Shown one piece after another: positions 6,057 through 6,102 of a DNA stretch of 6,102 nt. Below the pieces are notes generated by a model. That model was not told where the DNA came from. It worked only from the letters and a program-made list of their open reading frames with translations, and made no database searches. Position 1 is the stretch's first letter, and each line of letters begins with the position of its first letter. The stretch spans positions 1 through 6,102 of the forward strand of contig JBQTJV010000233.1 of NCBI GenBank assembly GCA_052386775.1, given 5' to 3'. Source of the stretch: DSOT01 sp052386775 (GTDB lineage Bacteria; Pseudomonadota; Gammaproteobacteria; Burkholderiales; SG8-41). The translations under genes were made by a program, and so were the position numbers.

Positions 6057-6102
6057 AACACTCGCCTGACAACCGTTGCGATCACCTGTGAAAGGTCTCC
6101 AC

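Noticed and set aside
1..6102. Mobile elements, CRISPR repeats or tRNA/rRNA genes
   Set aside because: No transposase or integrase frame, no regularly spaced repeat series, and no cloverleaf or rRNA-like segment was found on reading both strands.

Overview
The window is GC-rich throughout, with strong codon bias and many long shadow frames. Gene style (paired acyl-CoA dehydrogenases, a REC-GAF-GGDEF regulator, a DUF1330 protein) suggests a free-living, metabolically versatile proteobacterium, most likely a betaproteobacterium. That placement is inferred from protein character only. I see no tRNA, rRNA, CRISPR array, transposase or integrase.

Layout. (1) 14-2486, plus strand: two tandem acyl-CoA dehydrogenase-family genes, each 408 codons, separated by 19 bases. 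They are diverged paralogues. The first keeps a C-terminal glutamate where the catalytic base is expected but has lost the flavin-loop signature. The second keeps the flavin-loop signature but lacks the glutamate. This complementarity suggests a two-subunit enzyme. (2) 2487-2679: a 193-base gap with two small hairpins just after the dehydrogenase genes and a set of repeated ATCGACG heptamers just before the next start codon. (3) 2680-4128, plus strand: a response regulator with REC, GAF and GGDEF domains, predicted to be an active, product-inhibited diguanylate cyclase. (4) 4129-4171: a short convergent gap with a hairpin, a possible bidirectional terminator. (5) 6003 down to 4172, minus strand: a compact three-gene cluster in the order secreted endostatin/lectin-like protein, DUF1330 protein, CmcJ/NvfI/AsaB-like oxidoreductase. 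Gaps are 14 and 36 bases, and a perfect TATAAT hexamer lies upstream of the first gene.

How the genes work together. The dehydrogenase pair probably oxidises one unusual acyl-CoA, perhaps cyclic, branched or steroid-derived; the substrate cannot be read from sequence. The cyclase is probably an independent signalling gene with its own control region. The minus-strand cluster joins one exported protein to two cytoplasmic proteins of poorly known function. Its compactness suggests co-expression, but no pathway can be assigned.
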